Shown: one piece after another, positions 1 to 7,715 of the stretch | How the letters are laid out: the number at the start of each line of letters is the position of its first letter | How positions within the stretch are numbered: the stretch's first letter is position 1 | Assembly (NCBI GenBank): GCA_013152655.1 | Contig: JAADFW010000003.1 | Coordinates: 1-38,285, forward strand | Direction of reading: 5' to 3' | DNA length: 38,285 bases | DNA from: Chlorobiota bacterium | GTDB lineage: Bacteria > Bacteroidota > Bacteroidia > Bacteroidales > B39-G9 | Notes under the pieces: generated by a model | The model's input: only the letters and a program-made list of their open reading frames with translations | Told to the model about the DNA's origin: nothing | Databases searched by the model: none | Position numbers and translations under genes: made by a program

Positions 1-305
1 CAAGATTTAAGCGTGGCATAAATTTTATTTTAGATTAGAATATGACAAATATACAAAAAAAATGAAAACTTTCACAAAAGGGATAAGTGTTTTAAAAAAT
101 AATCAATTAAAATGGCTTAAACAATAATTGAAGGGCAATTCCAAATATAAAAATCTAATTTTTCAAAGTTTTTTTGGGGGGATGATATTTTGAATTGAAA
201 ATTGGTAAACCTTTAAAAATATTTTCTTGCATAAATATAAAAAAGCCCAATTTTACCGGAAAATTGAGCTTTTTTGTTAAAGATTTCTAAATCTTGAAAT
301 TTTGC
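1..305. other. Left chromosomal flank, no gene seen
   Basis: AT-rich sequence with no convincing reading frame. It lies outside the remote att copy, so it should be the DNA that originally followed the tRNA-Arg gene before the element inserted. Apart from the hairpin at 241-273, nothing recognisable is present. Confidence 0.5.
241..276 (-). terminator. Rho-independent terminator, probably the displaced tRNA-Arg terminator
   Basis: Two 14-nt arms (241-254 and 260-273) pair with one mismatch around the loop ACCGG, and each is flanked by an A/T run, so it could work on both strands. It lies about 30 bp past the CCA end of the tRNA fragment at 306-326, where a tRNA terminator would be. Read on the minus strand it is probably the original terminator of tRNA-Arg, separated from its gene by the insertion (inference). 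Confidence 0.6.
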
Positions 306-326
306 TTGGTGACCCCGGCGGAACTC
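306..326. repeat. Remote attachment site (tRNA-Arg 3'-end fragment)
   Basis: TTGGTGACCCCGGCGG, then a mismatch, then ACTC: 20 of 21 bases match 32152-32172, which is the 3' end of the intact tRNA-Arg gene including its encoded CCA. Homology to the tRNA stops right after, so this is a fragment and not a second tRNA. Duplication of a tRNA 3' end is the usual footprint of tyrosine-integrase insertion. Confidence 0.85.
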
Positions 327-436
327 CTCTAATTGCATTGCTTTTCGTCATTTTTCGTCTTCTTGCTTGTATAACAGCTTATTATATAATTACTTCAAAG
401 AAACCGAAAACATAAGAATGCAAGGAAAAGTGCAAT

Positions 437-458
437 TTGTTGTACCAATTGTTGTACC
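437..458. repeat. Tandem TTGTTGTACC, possible integrase arm-type sites (left)
   Basis: TTGTTGTACC occurs at 437-446 and 449-458, 12 bp apart. The same 10-mer occurs at 32080-32089, with a degenerate copy (ATGTTATACC) at 32091-32100 inside the other end of the element and in the same orientation. The paired placement inside both att sites is what arm-type integrase sites look like. Binding is inferred. Confidence 0.5.
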
Positions 459-483
459 TATTAATATTTTTTTATTATCTTTG
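452..483 (+). promoter_or_regulatory. Possible integrase promoter
   Basis: TATCTTTG at 476-483 fits the Bacteroidota -7 consensus TAnnTTTG, 28 bp before the integrase ATG. A TTG at 452-454 could serve as -33, though the spacing is a little long. It overlaps the second TTGTTGTACC copy, so integrase bound there could repress its own gene (inference). Confidence 0.35.
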
Positions 484-511
484 TGTCAGCAATTTACAAA
501 GGTAACAATTT

Positions 512-1723
512 ATGTCTACAGTAAGAATAATTCTAAAAAAAGAGAAGGTTAATAAACAAGGAGAAGCTCCCTTGTATATCAGAGTAATAAAAGACAGAAA
601 AACAAAGTTTGTCTCTCTTGGTCTGAAAATCAAGCCGAAAGATTGGAACGAAAGTCTGTCAAGAGTTAAGAAATCACACCCGAATTCCCAGAGAATGAAT
701 AATTTTCTGGCTCATAAAGTTGCAGAAGCGGAAGGGATAGCACTGGAACTGGAGACTAATTCAAAATATGTAAGTCCGAAAAGTATAAAAGAAACATTAA
801 TGGGTACTAATCCCCAAAGTTTCTTAGAATACTTTAAGGAATATGTTGTTGAACTTGAGAAGAACGGTAAGTTCAGCTTTTACAAAAAAGTTAAAGCTGT
901 TTATTCAAAACTTAACAAATATATCGGAGGAAAAGATTTAACTTTTAATGAACTTAATTATACTTTTCTGAAAAGATATGAAAGCTATTTGGCTGAGAAA
1001 CTCAAAAACTCGGTAAATACAATTTATTCCAATATGAAAGTAATAAGGAAAGTTGTTAACGATGCCATAAATGAAGACTTGCTTGCTGTTGACAAAAATC
1101 CTTTTGTAAAATACAAATTAAAACAAGAAAAAACGACAAAAGAATTTCTTACCGAAAAAGAGATTGCAAAAATTGAGAATTTGGAATTAAATAAAAATTC
1201 AAGGAGAAATCATCACAGGAATATTTATGTATTTGCAACTTACGCAGGCGGATTAAGAATTTCTGACATATTGCAATTAAAATGGTCTGATTATGATGGA
1301 GAAAGAATTATTGTCACAACCAAAAAAACACAAAATACTGTTTCAATAAAATTACCGAAAAAAGCAAAAGAAATTATAGAATCATATAAAAAGCAAGAAA
1401 TTGTAAAAGAACATTACATATTTCCTTTTCTGAAAAATGATATTGAATATTCCGAAAAAGCACTTCATAATGCAATTTCATCGCATAATGCTTATGCAAA
1501 TAAAGATTTAAAAGTAATTGCCGAAATGGCGGAAATAGATAAGAAAATACATTTTCACACCAGCAGACATACGTTTGCTACCAGAGCATTAAAGAAGGGG
1601 ATGAGAATTGAATATGTCTCTAAATTATTAGGTCATTCGTCAATAAAAACAACACAAGTTTATGCAAAAATAGTAAATAAAGACCTTGATGACGCAATGG
1701 ATGAGTTCTTCCGGGCAAATTAA
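512..1723 (+). CDS. Tyrosine recombinase / site-specific integrase
   Basis: Catalyses integration and excision between the tRNA-Arg att sites. The 403-residue protein has the three-part layout of Bacteroidota element integrases: an N-terminal arm-DNA-binding domain (about 1-75, with the PLYIRV and LGLKIKPKDW type motifs), a SAM-like core-binding domain (about 100-200), and a C-terminal catalytic domain. Catalytic residues are visible: Arg249 in GGLRISD, His349-x-x-Arg352 in HTSRHTF, His375 in LLGHSS and nucleophile Tyr384 in TQVYAKI. The ATG at 512 is preceded by a plausible -7 element. It lies about 185 bp inside the left att copy, the usual position. It appears intact, so it could still be active. 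It is followed at once by the abiE operon on the same strand. Confidence 0.95.
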   Translation: MSTVRIILKKEKVNKQGEAPLYIRVIKDRKTKFVSLGLKIKPKDWNESLSRVKKSHPNSQRMNNFLAHKVAEAEGIALELETNSKYVSPKSIKETLMGTNPQSFLEYFKEYVVELEKNGKFSFYKKVKAVYSKLNKYIGGKDLTFNELNYTFLKRYESYLAEKLKNSVNTIYSNMKVIRKVVNDAINEDLLAVDKNPFVKYKLKQEKTTKEFLTEKEIAKIENLELNKNSRRNHHRNIYVFATYAGGLRISDILQLKWSDYDGERIIVTTKKTQNTVSIKLPKKAKEIIESYKKQEIVKEHYIFPFLKNDIEYSEKALHNAISSHNAYANKDLKVIAEMAEIDKKIHFHTSRHTFATRALKKGMRIEYVSKLLGHSSIKTTQVYAKIVNKDLDDAMDEFFRAN

Positions 1724-1751
1724 TAAAGCTTAAAGTAATTAAAAAATAACT

Positions 1752-1808
1752 TGTGAATTTGTTTGCAATTAACTACGTTTTTCGTAGTTTTGTGCAAACA
1801 AATTCACA
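1752..1808 (+). promoter_or_regulatory. abiE promoter inside a 57-bp inverted repeat (operator)
   Basis: A perfect 16-bp inverted repeat (TGTGAATTTGTTTGCA at 1752-1767, complement at 1793-1808) encloses a second one, AACTACG/CGTAGTT (1771-1777, 1783-1789), all centred on 1780. Embedded in it is a model Bacteroidota promoter: TTTG at 1762-1765, 19-bp spacer, TAGTTTTG at 1785-1792. AbiEi antitoxins of known systems repress their own operon by binding inverted repeats over the promoter, so this is the likely operator. It also implies transcription starts after about 1797. Confidence 0.8.
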
Positions 1809-1812
1809 TCAA

Positions 1813-2601
1813 TTGGAAAACATAAGAATTAATGAATATTTAGATTCTGTTATATCTGAAGGAAGATATGCTTTTTCGTTGGAAGAATTAAAAGATAATT
1901 TCAATCTGTCTGAAAAAGCAATACTTCAAAAATTGCACAGGATAAAAGCAAAACGGAAAGTTGTTCAGTTAAGAAAGGGGTTTTATTTAGTCATCACGCC
2001 TCAGTATTCAAATTTGGGAACATTGCCCGTTATTTTGTTCATTGATGATTTAATGAAACATCTAAGCAGAAAATATTATCTGGGCTTATTCTCAGCTGCG
2101 GCACTTCACGGTGCAGCACACCAACAACCGATGGAATCACAAATAATTATTCAAAAACCCCCGATAAGACAAATAAAAAACAAAAAACATAGTCTGTCCT
2201 TTTTTATTAAGTCAGAATGGGAAGAGGATTGGTTAATTCAGAAAAAAACAGAAACAGGTTATGTTAATATTTCTTCTCCCGAACTTACAATTTTTGACCT
2301 TATAAGCTATCACAAAAGAATCGGAGGTTTTAACAGAATATTTCCGATTATTGAAGAATTATGTGAATCTGTCAGTAAATCAAAAATGAAAAAAATTGCG
2401 AGAGAATGCTCCGCACCTGTAATTCAGCGTTTGGGATATATCCTTGAGTATTTGAATGAAGAAAATCTTTCTGAAACACTTTACGAAGTTTTAAAATCAA
2501 AAAGGACTTTTAAAGTTCCTTTATCTCTTTCTCGCAAAAACAGAGAAGGGGAATTTAATAAACGATGGAATCTTATTATAAATACTGATACAGCTTTTTA
2601 A
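1813..2601 (+). CDS. abiEi: AbiEi-type antitoxin, type IV toxin-antitoxin system
   Basis: Antitoxin and autorepressor of the AbiE abortive-infection system. The N-terminal part (motif around FSLEELKDNFNLSEKAILQKL) is a winged-HTH-like domain; the central part (LGLFSAAALHGAAH, then SPELTIFDLISYH) is typical of the AbiEi C-terminal antitoxin domain. The frame is open from GTG 1753, but that codon lies inside the promoter palindrome, upstream of the predicted transcript start. The first plausible start after the promoter is TTG 1813, giving about 262 residues; no ATG is available. The start is therefore uncertain, the product much less so. The stop overlaps the next start by one base (TAATG), indicating translational coupling to the toxin gene. 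Confidence 0.85.
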   Translation: MENIRINEYLDSVISEGRYAFSLEELKDNFNLSEKAILQKLHRIKAKRKVVQLRKGFYLVITPQYSNLGTLPVILFIDDLMKHLSRKYYLGLFSAAALHGAAHQQPMESQIIIQKPPIRQIKNKKHSLSFFIKSEWEEDWLIQKKTETGYVNISSPELTIFDLISYHKRIGGFNRIFPIIEELCESVSKSKMKKIARECSAPVIQRLGYILEYLNEENLSETLYEVLKSKRTFKVPLSLSRKNREGEFNKRWNLIINTDTAF

Positions 2602-3392
2602 TGATACCGAAAAGATATATTACAGAATGGAGAAAGAATTCTCCCTGGCCGGAAGAAAGTCAGGTTGAACAAGATCTTGTAATTGAAAGAGCAATAGTTC
2701 AAATCTTCTCAGATCCTTTTCTAAACGAAAATTTAGCATTCAGAGGAGGAACTGCACTGCACAAATTATACTTAAACCCACAGGTCAGATATTCCGAAGA
2801 TATTGACCTTGTTCAAATAAAAGAAGGTCCCATAAAACCGATTCTTGTTGCAATCAGGGAACAACTGAAATTTTTGGGTACAAAAAGAAAAGTTAAGCAA
2901 AATGTAAATATGAATACGGTGACTTACAGATTTGAATCCGAAATTCCTCCGGTGATAAATTTACGTTTAAAAATTGAAATTAATTGCAGAGAACATTTTA
3001 CGGTTTTCGGATTTCAAGAAGCAGAAAATAAGATTGAGAACGGATGGTATTCCGGAGAATGCAAAGTTAAGACATACAAACTTGAAGAACTGTTGGGAAC
3101 TAAATTAAGAGCTCTTTATCAAAGAAGTAAAGGACGTGATTTGTTTGATTTATATTATGCTTTAAAAAATTCAGGTGCTGATTCGAAAAAAATAATTTTG
3201 GCTTTTAAAGAATATATGAACTATTCCGTGAACAGAATACCCTCTAAAAAAGAAATATTAAATAATTTGGATTTAAAAATGCAAGATCCTGATTTTACCG
3301 GTGATATTTATGCATTACTCAGACCGGACACAGAATATGACGCAAATAATGCGTATGAATTAATTAAAAATGAGCTTATTAATCTGATATAG
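2601..3392 (+). CDS. abiEii: AbiEii-type nucleotidyltransferase toxin
   Basis: Toxin partner of AbiEi, 263 residues. It belongs to the DUF1814/AbiEii nucleotidyltransferase family: the active-site region FRGGTALHKL followed by YSEDIDLV supplies the GS-like loop and paired aspartates, and the later motif KTYKLEELLGTKLRALYQR with KGRDLFDLYY is characteristic. Members studied elsewhere transfer nucleotides to RNA targets and stop growth, aborting phage infection; the exact target here is unknown. The ATG overlaps the antitoxin stop by one base, and both genes share the promoter at 1762-1792. A convergent gene follows after about 58 bp. Confidence 0.9.
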   Translation: MIPKRYITEWRKNSPWPEESQVEQDLVIERAIVQIFSDPFLNENLAFRGGTALHKLYLNPQVRYSEDIDLVQIKEGPIKPILVAIREQLKFLGTKRKVKQNVNMNTVTYRFESEIPPVINLRLKIEINCREHFTVFGFQEAENKIENGWYSGECKVKTYKLEELLGTKLRALYQRSKGRDLFDLYYALKNSGADSKKIILAFKEYMNYSVNRIPSKKEILNNLDLKMQDPDFTGDIYALLRPDTEYDANNAYELIKNELINLI

Positions 3393-3450
3393 AAAAAGTA
3401 ATTTTCAATATAATATATTCAAAACAAAGAGTTGAATTATAAATAACTGA

Positions 3451-5061
3451 TTATTTAAGTCTGTCTTGATTCAAATCTTTAGTTAGCATACTTTCTGAAC
3501 GATTTAATATTTCAGATGTCTTCTTTTTATTACCATATTCGTTTATTGCCCAATTTACTAAATCTTTATTGAATTCTGCAATAATTTCATTGTATGTTTT
3601 AAACCTTTTAAAATAACTTCTCTCACTATCTGTGTCAGTTTTTTGCCTCCATTTTTTATATTCTTGAATTGCAAGACTTACGGATTCCGTTTTGTTTTTT
3701 GTATCTAAAAAATAAGCAATAATATATGATGCTATTTTTTGCAAATCTCTAAAATTTCCGGGCAAATAGTGTTTTTGAATAAAATCATATAATTCCTTAT
3801 TCCAAACTATTTTTGGTGCGCTATCAAAGTCGGCAACTTCTTTCCACACTTTACTCCAGTATGACTCTAAATCTTCTTTACAATGTCGCAAAGGTGGTAT
3901 TTCAATAATAAAGCGAGCAATTCTGTCAAGAAAATCCGCATCAAGCCGTTTATTAGCTAATTCTTCAAAAGCAAGGTTACTTGCAGTAATTAATCTGAAA
4001 ATTGCTTTAACAGGTTTTATTGAACCAATCGGATAATAGACACCTGTTTGAAGTACTTGCATAAGTTGTCTTTGCAATGGCTTAGTTAAATCATGTATTT
4101 CATCAAGAAATAATATTCCGCCTTTGTTGAATTTAGCTAAAAATCCTTTTTTTTCTTTGTCTGCACCTGTAAAAGCTCCTTTTTCGTGCCCGAAAAGTTC
4201 ATCTCGCATTAATTCTTCCGAAAAAGTTCCACAGGCTAATTCTACAAAAGGCAAACCTCCTTCTTGATATCGCTTAACGAGAGTTCTCGCATAGGTTGAT
4301 TTTCCTGTTCCCCGCTCACCAAGCAACAACATTGGTACATTTGGAATATGCGAGAATAATTCTAATCGTTTTTCAGCTTCTTGTCTTTTTTGTGATTTTG
4401 TTTCGTTCGGATTTATTTCCGGTAAATGAGTTTTTAAATATTTTGATTTTAAAATCTCACTTAAAAATGTTTTTGGTTTAAATTTAATTTTATTTATAAC
4501 GGTTTTTTTTGTTTCTCGAATCCATTGACTTGACCACAATGTAGTATTTACAGGCAAGTAGCCTGCTGAATTCAGCATAAGCCAAACAACGTGCATATGG
4601 GGTGTTCCGGGAGAAACATTGATATGTAAATCTAAATTATCTTTACCGTGAAACTCTTTTTTTATTAATTCTGCAAGATTATCATAAATCGACTGATAAT
4701 CAGTAACATTGTTTATGTTGACATTTTTATTCTTAAATTTAGGAAGATTTTTTGTTTCTCGTTTAAAGTTTTCTGAAATTTCATAACAATCTCTTAATCT
4801 GCTTCTTAATTTTTCTTCTCCGATTTTGTTACGTTCATTTTCCGAAATGCTTTTTAATGCTTCAGAACGAGTTGTATTACCCCAAAAAACATCAATTTCT
4901 GCAAGATTCGATTTTTGCAGAGATTGGCTTTGCAAATAAAATATTTCATTAATTTGTATATTGTATTTTTCCCAAAGCAGCTTAACGGTTTGAGCTGTTA
5001 CAACAAAACCGTTATTGAAAGCGTCCCAAGTCAGTAATATTTGTTTTCTTTTATTCTTCAT
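3451..5061 (-). CDS. RtcR-like sigma-54-dependent activator with CARF-like sensor domain
   Basis: An AAA+ enhancer-binding protein. The frame opens at TTG 5070, but ATG 5061 (MKNKRKQ) is preferred, giving 536 residues. The N-terminal half (about 1-235) resembles the CARF-like ligand-sensing domain of RtcR, with an INVSPGTPHMH motif where CARF proteins have their glycine/threonine ligand loop. The AAA+ domain has Walker A GERGTGKS (248-255), an intact GAFTGA sigma-54 contact loop (295-300), Walker B (ILFLDEIHD) and an arginine-finger region (LDADFLDRIARF). The C-terminus looks like a FIS-type HTH. Classical RtcR controls RNA-repair genes rtcBA, but neither is in the window. It overlaps the upstream 122-residue gene by 11 nt. 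Its target promoter is not identified. Confidence 0.8.
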   Translation of the reverse strand: MKNKRKQILLTWDAFNNGFVVTAQTVKLLWEKYNIQINEIFYLQSQSLQKSNLAEIDVFWGNTTRSEALKSISENERNKIGEEKLRSRLRDCYEISENFKRETKNLPKFKNKNVNINNVTDYQSIYDNLAELIKKEFHGKDNLDLHINVSPGTPHMHVVWLMLNSAGYLPVNTTLWSSQWIRETKKTVINKIKFKPKTFLSEILKSKYLKTHLPEINPNETKSQKRQEAEKRLELFSHIPNVPMLLLGERGTGKSTYARTLVKRYQEGGLPFVELACGTFSEELMRDELFGHEKGAFTGADKEKKGFLAKFNKGGILFLDEIHDLTKPLQRQLMQVLQTGVYYPIGSIKPVKAIFRLITASNLAFEELANKRLDADFLDRIARFIIEIPPLRHCKEDLESYWSKVWKEVADFDSAPKIVWNKELYDFIQKHYLPGNFRDLQKIASYIIAYFLDTKNKTESVSLAIQEYKKWRQKTDTDSERSYFKRFKTYNEIIAEFNKDLVNWAINEYGNKKKTSEILNRSESMLTKDLNQDRLK

Positions 5062-5419
5062 TTTTAGCAAAAATATTAATTCCTACATAATCATCGTTTA
5101 AAATATCAATTAATTCCGGAATATTTTTAATTTTTGAAGTTGATATTAATACGGCTTGCTCTTGTATTGTCTTTATCTTTTTTTTCTTAGTAGTTTTATA
5201 TTTTATAAAATCAACTCCCTCTGTTATGTTTTCATAAACTTTATAAATTGCATTTAATTCTTTAAGTTCCGGAAAGGTTTTGAAAGTAAGTGCTTTTTTT
5301 GAAGATAGTTTAGTTTCTTTTATGCCGTAAAAGTAATATATTAAATCTTCGACTTTTGCTATTGAATGTTTTTCTTCTTTACTCCTGACATTTCTCTTTA
5401 TTAAACAATAACAATTCAT
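5051..5419 (-). CDS. Small protein of unknown function, coupled to the RtcR-like gene
   Basis: 122 residues, starting at ATG 5419. I do not recognise a family. It is lysine-rich in the middle (a run KTTKKKKIK) with mixed helix/strand-like composition, and no membrane segment, signal peptide or metal motif is visible. Its end overlaps the start of the RtcR-like activator by 11 nt, so the two are probably co-translated and may act together, for instance as a sensor or modulator (inference). The upstream kinase gene's restored frame would end only 11 bp away, suggesting all five minus-strand genes form one operon. Confidence 0.6.
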   Translation of the reverse strand: MNCYCLIKRNVRSKEEKHSIAKVEDLIYYFYGIKETKLSSKKALTFKTFPELKELNAIYKVYENITEGVDFIKYKTTKKKKIKTIQEQAVLISTSKIKNIPELIDILNDDYVGINIFAKNEE

Positions 5420-5505
5420 GTCAGATAATTTACAAATTAAAAATATTACGAATTAAAGATATTAACTGTGTTACTGCATTTTCAAAATCTTGATTTCCGT
5501 CAATA

Positions 5506-5994
5506 TTATAATTTTTTATAAGTTTCTGTAATTACATTCCTAAATTTAAGATAATACATCATTCTGTCTTCAAAAATATTTTCATTATCATCTGTTCTGC
5601 CTTTACGATTTAAAATTCTTGCCTTTGCGTTTTTTTTGTCAACTTTAATTTCTATCAGACCTTTTAAATTTATAGTATCTTGATTTTTTATAAAAATATT
5701 AAAAAACCTTAGTTGTTCTTCATCACGAGGGAAGCCGTCAATAATAATATTGTTATTTTTAGAATTATTAATTACATTTTTTATTGCTTTTTGTGCGATT
5801 TGTATAGGTACTGTGATGCCCTTGTTTAGAAATATCTCAATTTTTTTGCCTGTTTTTGTTTTCATATTAACTTCTTCCCTAAATATTTCACCCATTGAAT
5901 AATGATTTATATTACCTAACTTTTCGACTGCTTTCTTTGCTGTTGATGTTTTTCCGCTTCCCGGAGCTCCTGTAATAAGTATTAATTGTTTCAT
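5506..5994 (-). CDS. Adenylate-kinase-like nucleotide kinase, C-terminus frameshifted
   Basis: A nucleoside-monophosphate kinase of the adenylate kinase family. Walker A GAPGSGKT is at residues 9-16; the NMP-binding motif IIDGFPRDEEQ and a short-LID motif RKGRTDDNE followed by FEDRMMYY are present. The frame stops after 162 residues at TAA 5506-5508, but the next frame continues with IDGNQDF and an acidic helix typical of adenylate kinase C-termini, ending at 5430. Removing one A from the A6 run (5512-5517) would restore a 187-residue protein of normal family length. It overlaps the upstream radical SAM gene by 83 nt. The chromosome surely has its own adk elsewhere, so this copy probably serves the island, perhaps on a modified nucleotide (inference). 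Confidence 0.8.
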   Translation of the reverse strand: MKQLILITGAPGSGKTSTAKKAVEKLGNINHYSMGEIFREEVNMKTKTGKKIEIFLNKGITVPIQIAQKAIKNVINNSKNNNIIIDGFPRDEEQLRFFNIFIKNQDTINLKGLIEIKVDKKNAKARILNRKGRTDDNENIFEDRMMYYLKFRNVITETYKKL

Positions 5995-7228
5995 GATTAT
6001 TTGAATTTAATTTGTTTGCAATTTGTTCCATTATTTTATAATCGTCTTCCGTAAAAGAATTTCCGCTTACTACGTAAGGTAAATTGTAATCTCCGATAAT
6101 CTTTTCCTTTAAACCCCATTCTTTTTGATTATGGTAAAGTTCCGTTCCTTTTAAAAGCATGAGAGGAAAAGCCGTTATTTTTCCGTTTCCGTATTGTTTT
6201 AAAAAGTTTATGCTTGTTATGAATGATTCTGTGGTTTGATTAGGTAAGCCGTATATCAGACTTGTTTCATAATCAATATTTCTTTTTTGCAATTCTTTTA
6301 ATACTTTTTTTATTCTTTCTTCACTATTATTCCTTTTTATTATTTTATATTCTTCTTCAATAATAGTTTGTAATCCGAATTCAAGAATTACATTTAATTT
6401 CTCACATAAATCAAGAAAGTGTTTGCCTTTTTCACCTTTTATTAATTCGAATCTTACTTGTAATGAAACTTTCGGCTTAAAATTCATGTTAACCATTTCT
6501 TCTAAAACTTCAATATAATTTCCTGTATTGAAAACAGGGTCAAGAATATTTATTTTTGAAATGTTTTGCGAATTCAAATATTTAAGTTCTTTCACTACTC
6601 TGTTGAAATTAAGTTCTTTTACTTTTCTGCTGTTTTTTTCTTTATGTGCACAAAAAGAACAATTAAAAAGGCATCCTCTTTTTGTTTCAAATCTTATTTT
6701 ATTATTCTCATTAATATCTATAACTTTTTTACTATATAAAGGGATTAAGTTTTCTTCCGGTACATTTATATTAAAAACAAGTTGCTTATTTATCTGCCTG
6801 GTAAGTATTTTATAAAGAGCTTCTTCTGCATATGATTTTATGAAAATATCAGAATCCGGAAAATCATTTTTTAATTCTTTATCGGAAGAATATGTAATTT
6901 CATTTCCTCCGAGAATTATTTTACCGTTAAACCCTTTATTTTTAAGAAACTTTATTGTTGAATTAATATATTGTGCAGACCAAACATATACGGAAATTGC
7001 TATAAAGTTATATCTTTTATAATTTATTGTATCCAAAAAAGTATTTTGAATTTGTTCCGGATTTAGTCCTTTAATTTTATCAACATTTATACTAAGATGC
7101 TTTACAGAATATTGTTTATTGTATTCTGTTTTTGATTTCAGGTATCCGATCAATGAAGCAACAGAGTAAGATATTTGAGGTTCGTTCTTTTTAAGTATGT
7201 CGAAAGATATTATTAACAGGTTTTTCAT
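5912..7228 (-). CDS. B12-binding-type radical SAM protein
   Basis: 438 residues. The N-terminal region (about 1-140) resembles a cobalamin-binding Rossmann domain (ISYSVASLIGYLK, then FIAISVYVWSAQ and KIILGGNEIT), as in B12-type radical SAM enzymes. The radical SAM motif is CLFNCSFC, giving Cys186, Cys190 and Cys193 for the 4Fe-4S cluster, followed by a TIM-barrel-like stretch with ILEFGLQT and SLIYGLPNQT. The substrate is unknown. The C-terminal tail (about 28 residues) is encoded over the start of the kinase gene, an unusually long 83-nt overlap, so the tail may be non-essential or the stop displaced. It starts 3 bp after the upstream DUF4258-like gene. It is not a viperin: the length, B12 domain and motif differ. 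Confidence 0.85.
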   Translation of the reverse strand: MKNLLIISFDILKKNEPQISYSVASLIGYLKSKTEYNKQYSVKHLSINVDKIKGLNPEQIQNTFLDTINYKRYNFIAISVYVWSAQYINSTIKFLKNKGFNGKIILGGNEITYSSDKELKNDFPDSDIFIKSYAEEALYKILTRQINKQLVFNINVPEENLIPLYSKKVIDINENNKIRFETKRGCLFNCSFCAHKEKNSRKVKELNFNRVVKELKYLNSQNISKINILDPVFNTGNYIEVLEEMVNMNFKPKVSLQVRFELIKGEKGKHFLDLCEKLNVILEFGLQTIIEEEYKIIKRNNSEERIKKVLKELQKRNIDYETSLIYGLPNQTTESFITSINFLKQYGNGKITAFPLMLLKGTELYHNQKEWGLKEKIIGDYNLPYVVSGNSFTEDDYKIMEQIANKLNSNNHETINTYYRSSGKRKNINSKESSRKVR

Positions 7229-7231
7229 GGT

Positions 7232-7534
7232 TTATAAACTTAAAAGGTTAGAAATTCCCGTATCACCGTATCTGCCGAAAGCTGTTATCAGAATATTGCT
7301 TCGAGTTATTACGACAAGACTTTTTAAACCTTTGCAGTCGGTAGCATTTATGTATCCTTGCATTATTGCTTTTTCTATCTGTCCTTTCGTAAGGATAAAT
7401 TTATTTTTCTTTTTTTGTTCTTTTACGATATCGCCCTTTACTAAACACAGTGATATCAGGAACGGATCAATTCTTCTTTTTCGAATTTGTTCTTCAAAAT
7501 GAGAACTGCATTTGTAATTTAAGATTTTTTTCAT
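7232..7534 (-). CDS. DUF4258-like small protein
   Basis: 100 residues. The pattern SSHFEEQIRKRRI near the N-terminus, a central basic strand region, and SLVVITRSNILITAF near the C-terminus resemble DUF4258 proteins, a small RelE/BrnT-like fold found near toxins and mobile genes. No catalytic role can be stated. It is the first gene of the minus-strand block, with only 3 bp to the radical SAM gene. Its ATG sits within one arm of an 11-bp inverted repeat (7531-7541), suggesting control of the whole block from this site. The family call is tentative. Confidence 0.55.
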   Translation of the reverse strand: MKKILNYKCSSHFEEQIRKRRIDPFLISLCLVKGDIVKEQKKKNKFILTKGQIEKAIMQGYINATDCKGLKSLVVITRSNILITAFGRYGDTGISNLLSL

Positions 7535-7589
7535 GGCATTTGAATTTATATGTTATTTTGCCGTAAATAAAACAAGCAAAATGCCATGA
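7531..7589 (-). promoter_or_regulatory. Inverted repeat over the start of the minus-strand operon
   Basis: TCATGGCATTT at 7531-7541 is the exact reverse complement of 7579-7589, with a 37-bp spacer. One arm covers the start codon of the DUF4258-like gene and the other lies where a promoter would be. It is a candidate operator. No clear TAnnTTTG or correctly spaced sigma-54 box was found here. Confidence 0.45.
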
Positions 7590-7715
7590 TTATAATAAGA
7601 TTTGTATCAAGATATTAGGGTTTTATAAATGCATGTTAATATTAATATATTATTATTAATGATAATATATTATCGTATCTTTACAATACAAAACTCCCGG
7701 GGGAAAGAGAAATAA

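Noticed and set aside
306-326. A second tRNA-Arg gene at the left end
   Set aside because: Only the 3' 21 bases match; the remainder of the cloverleaf is absent.
367-552. 61-residue reading frame upstream of the integrase
   Set aside because: It overlaps the integrase start, the promoter and the arm-site repeats, and has no recognisable protein character.
5912-7228. Prokaryotic viperin
   Set aside because: The protein is longer, has a B12-binding-like N-domain and a CLFNCSFC motif unlike the viperin CNxxCxxC context.
7573-7588. Sigma-54 promoter (TGGCA...TTGC) on the minus strand upstream of the DUF4258-like gene
   Set aside because: TGGCA and GC are present but only 6 bp separate the GG and GC elements; sigma-54 needs about 10.
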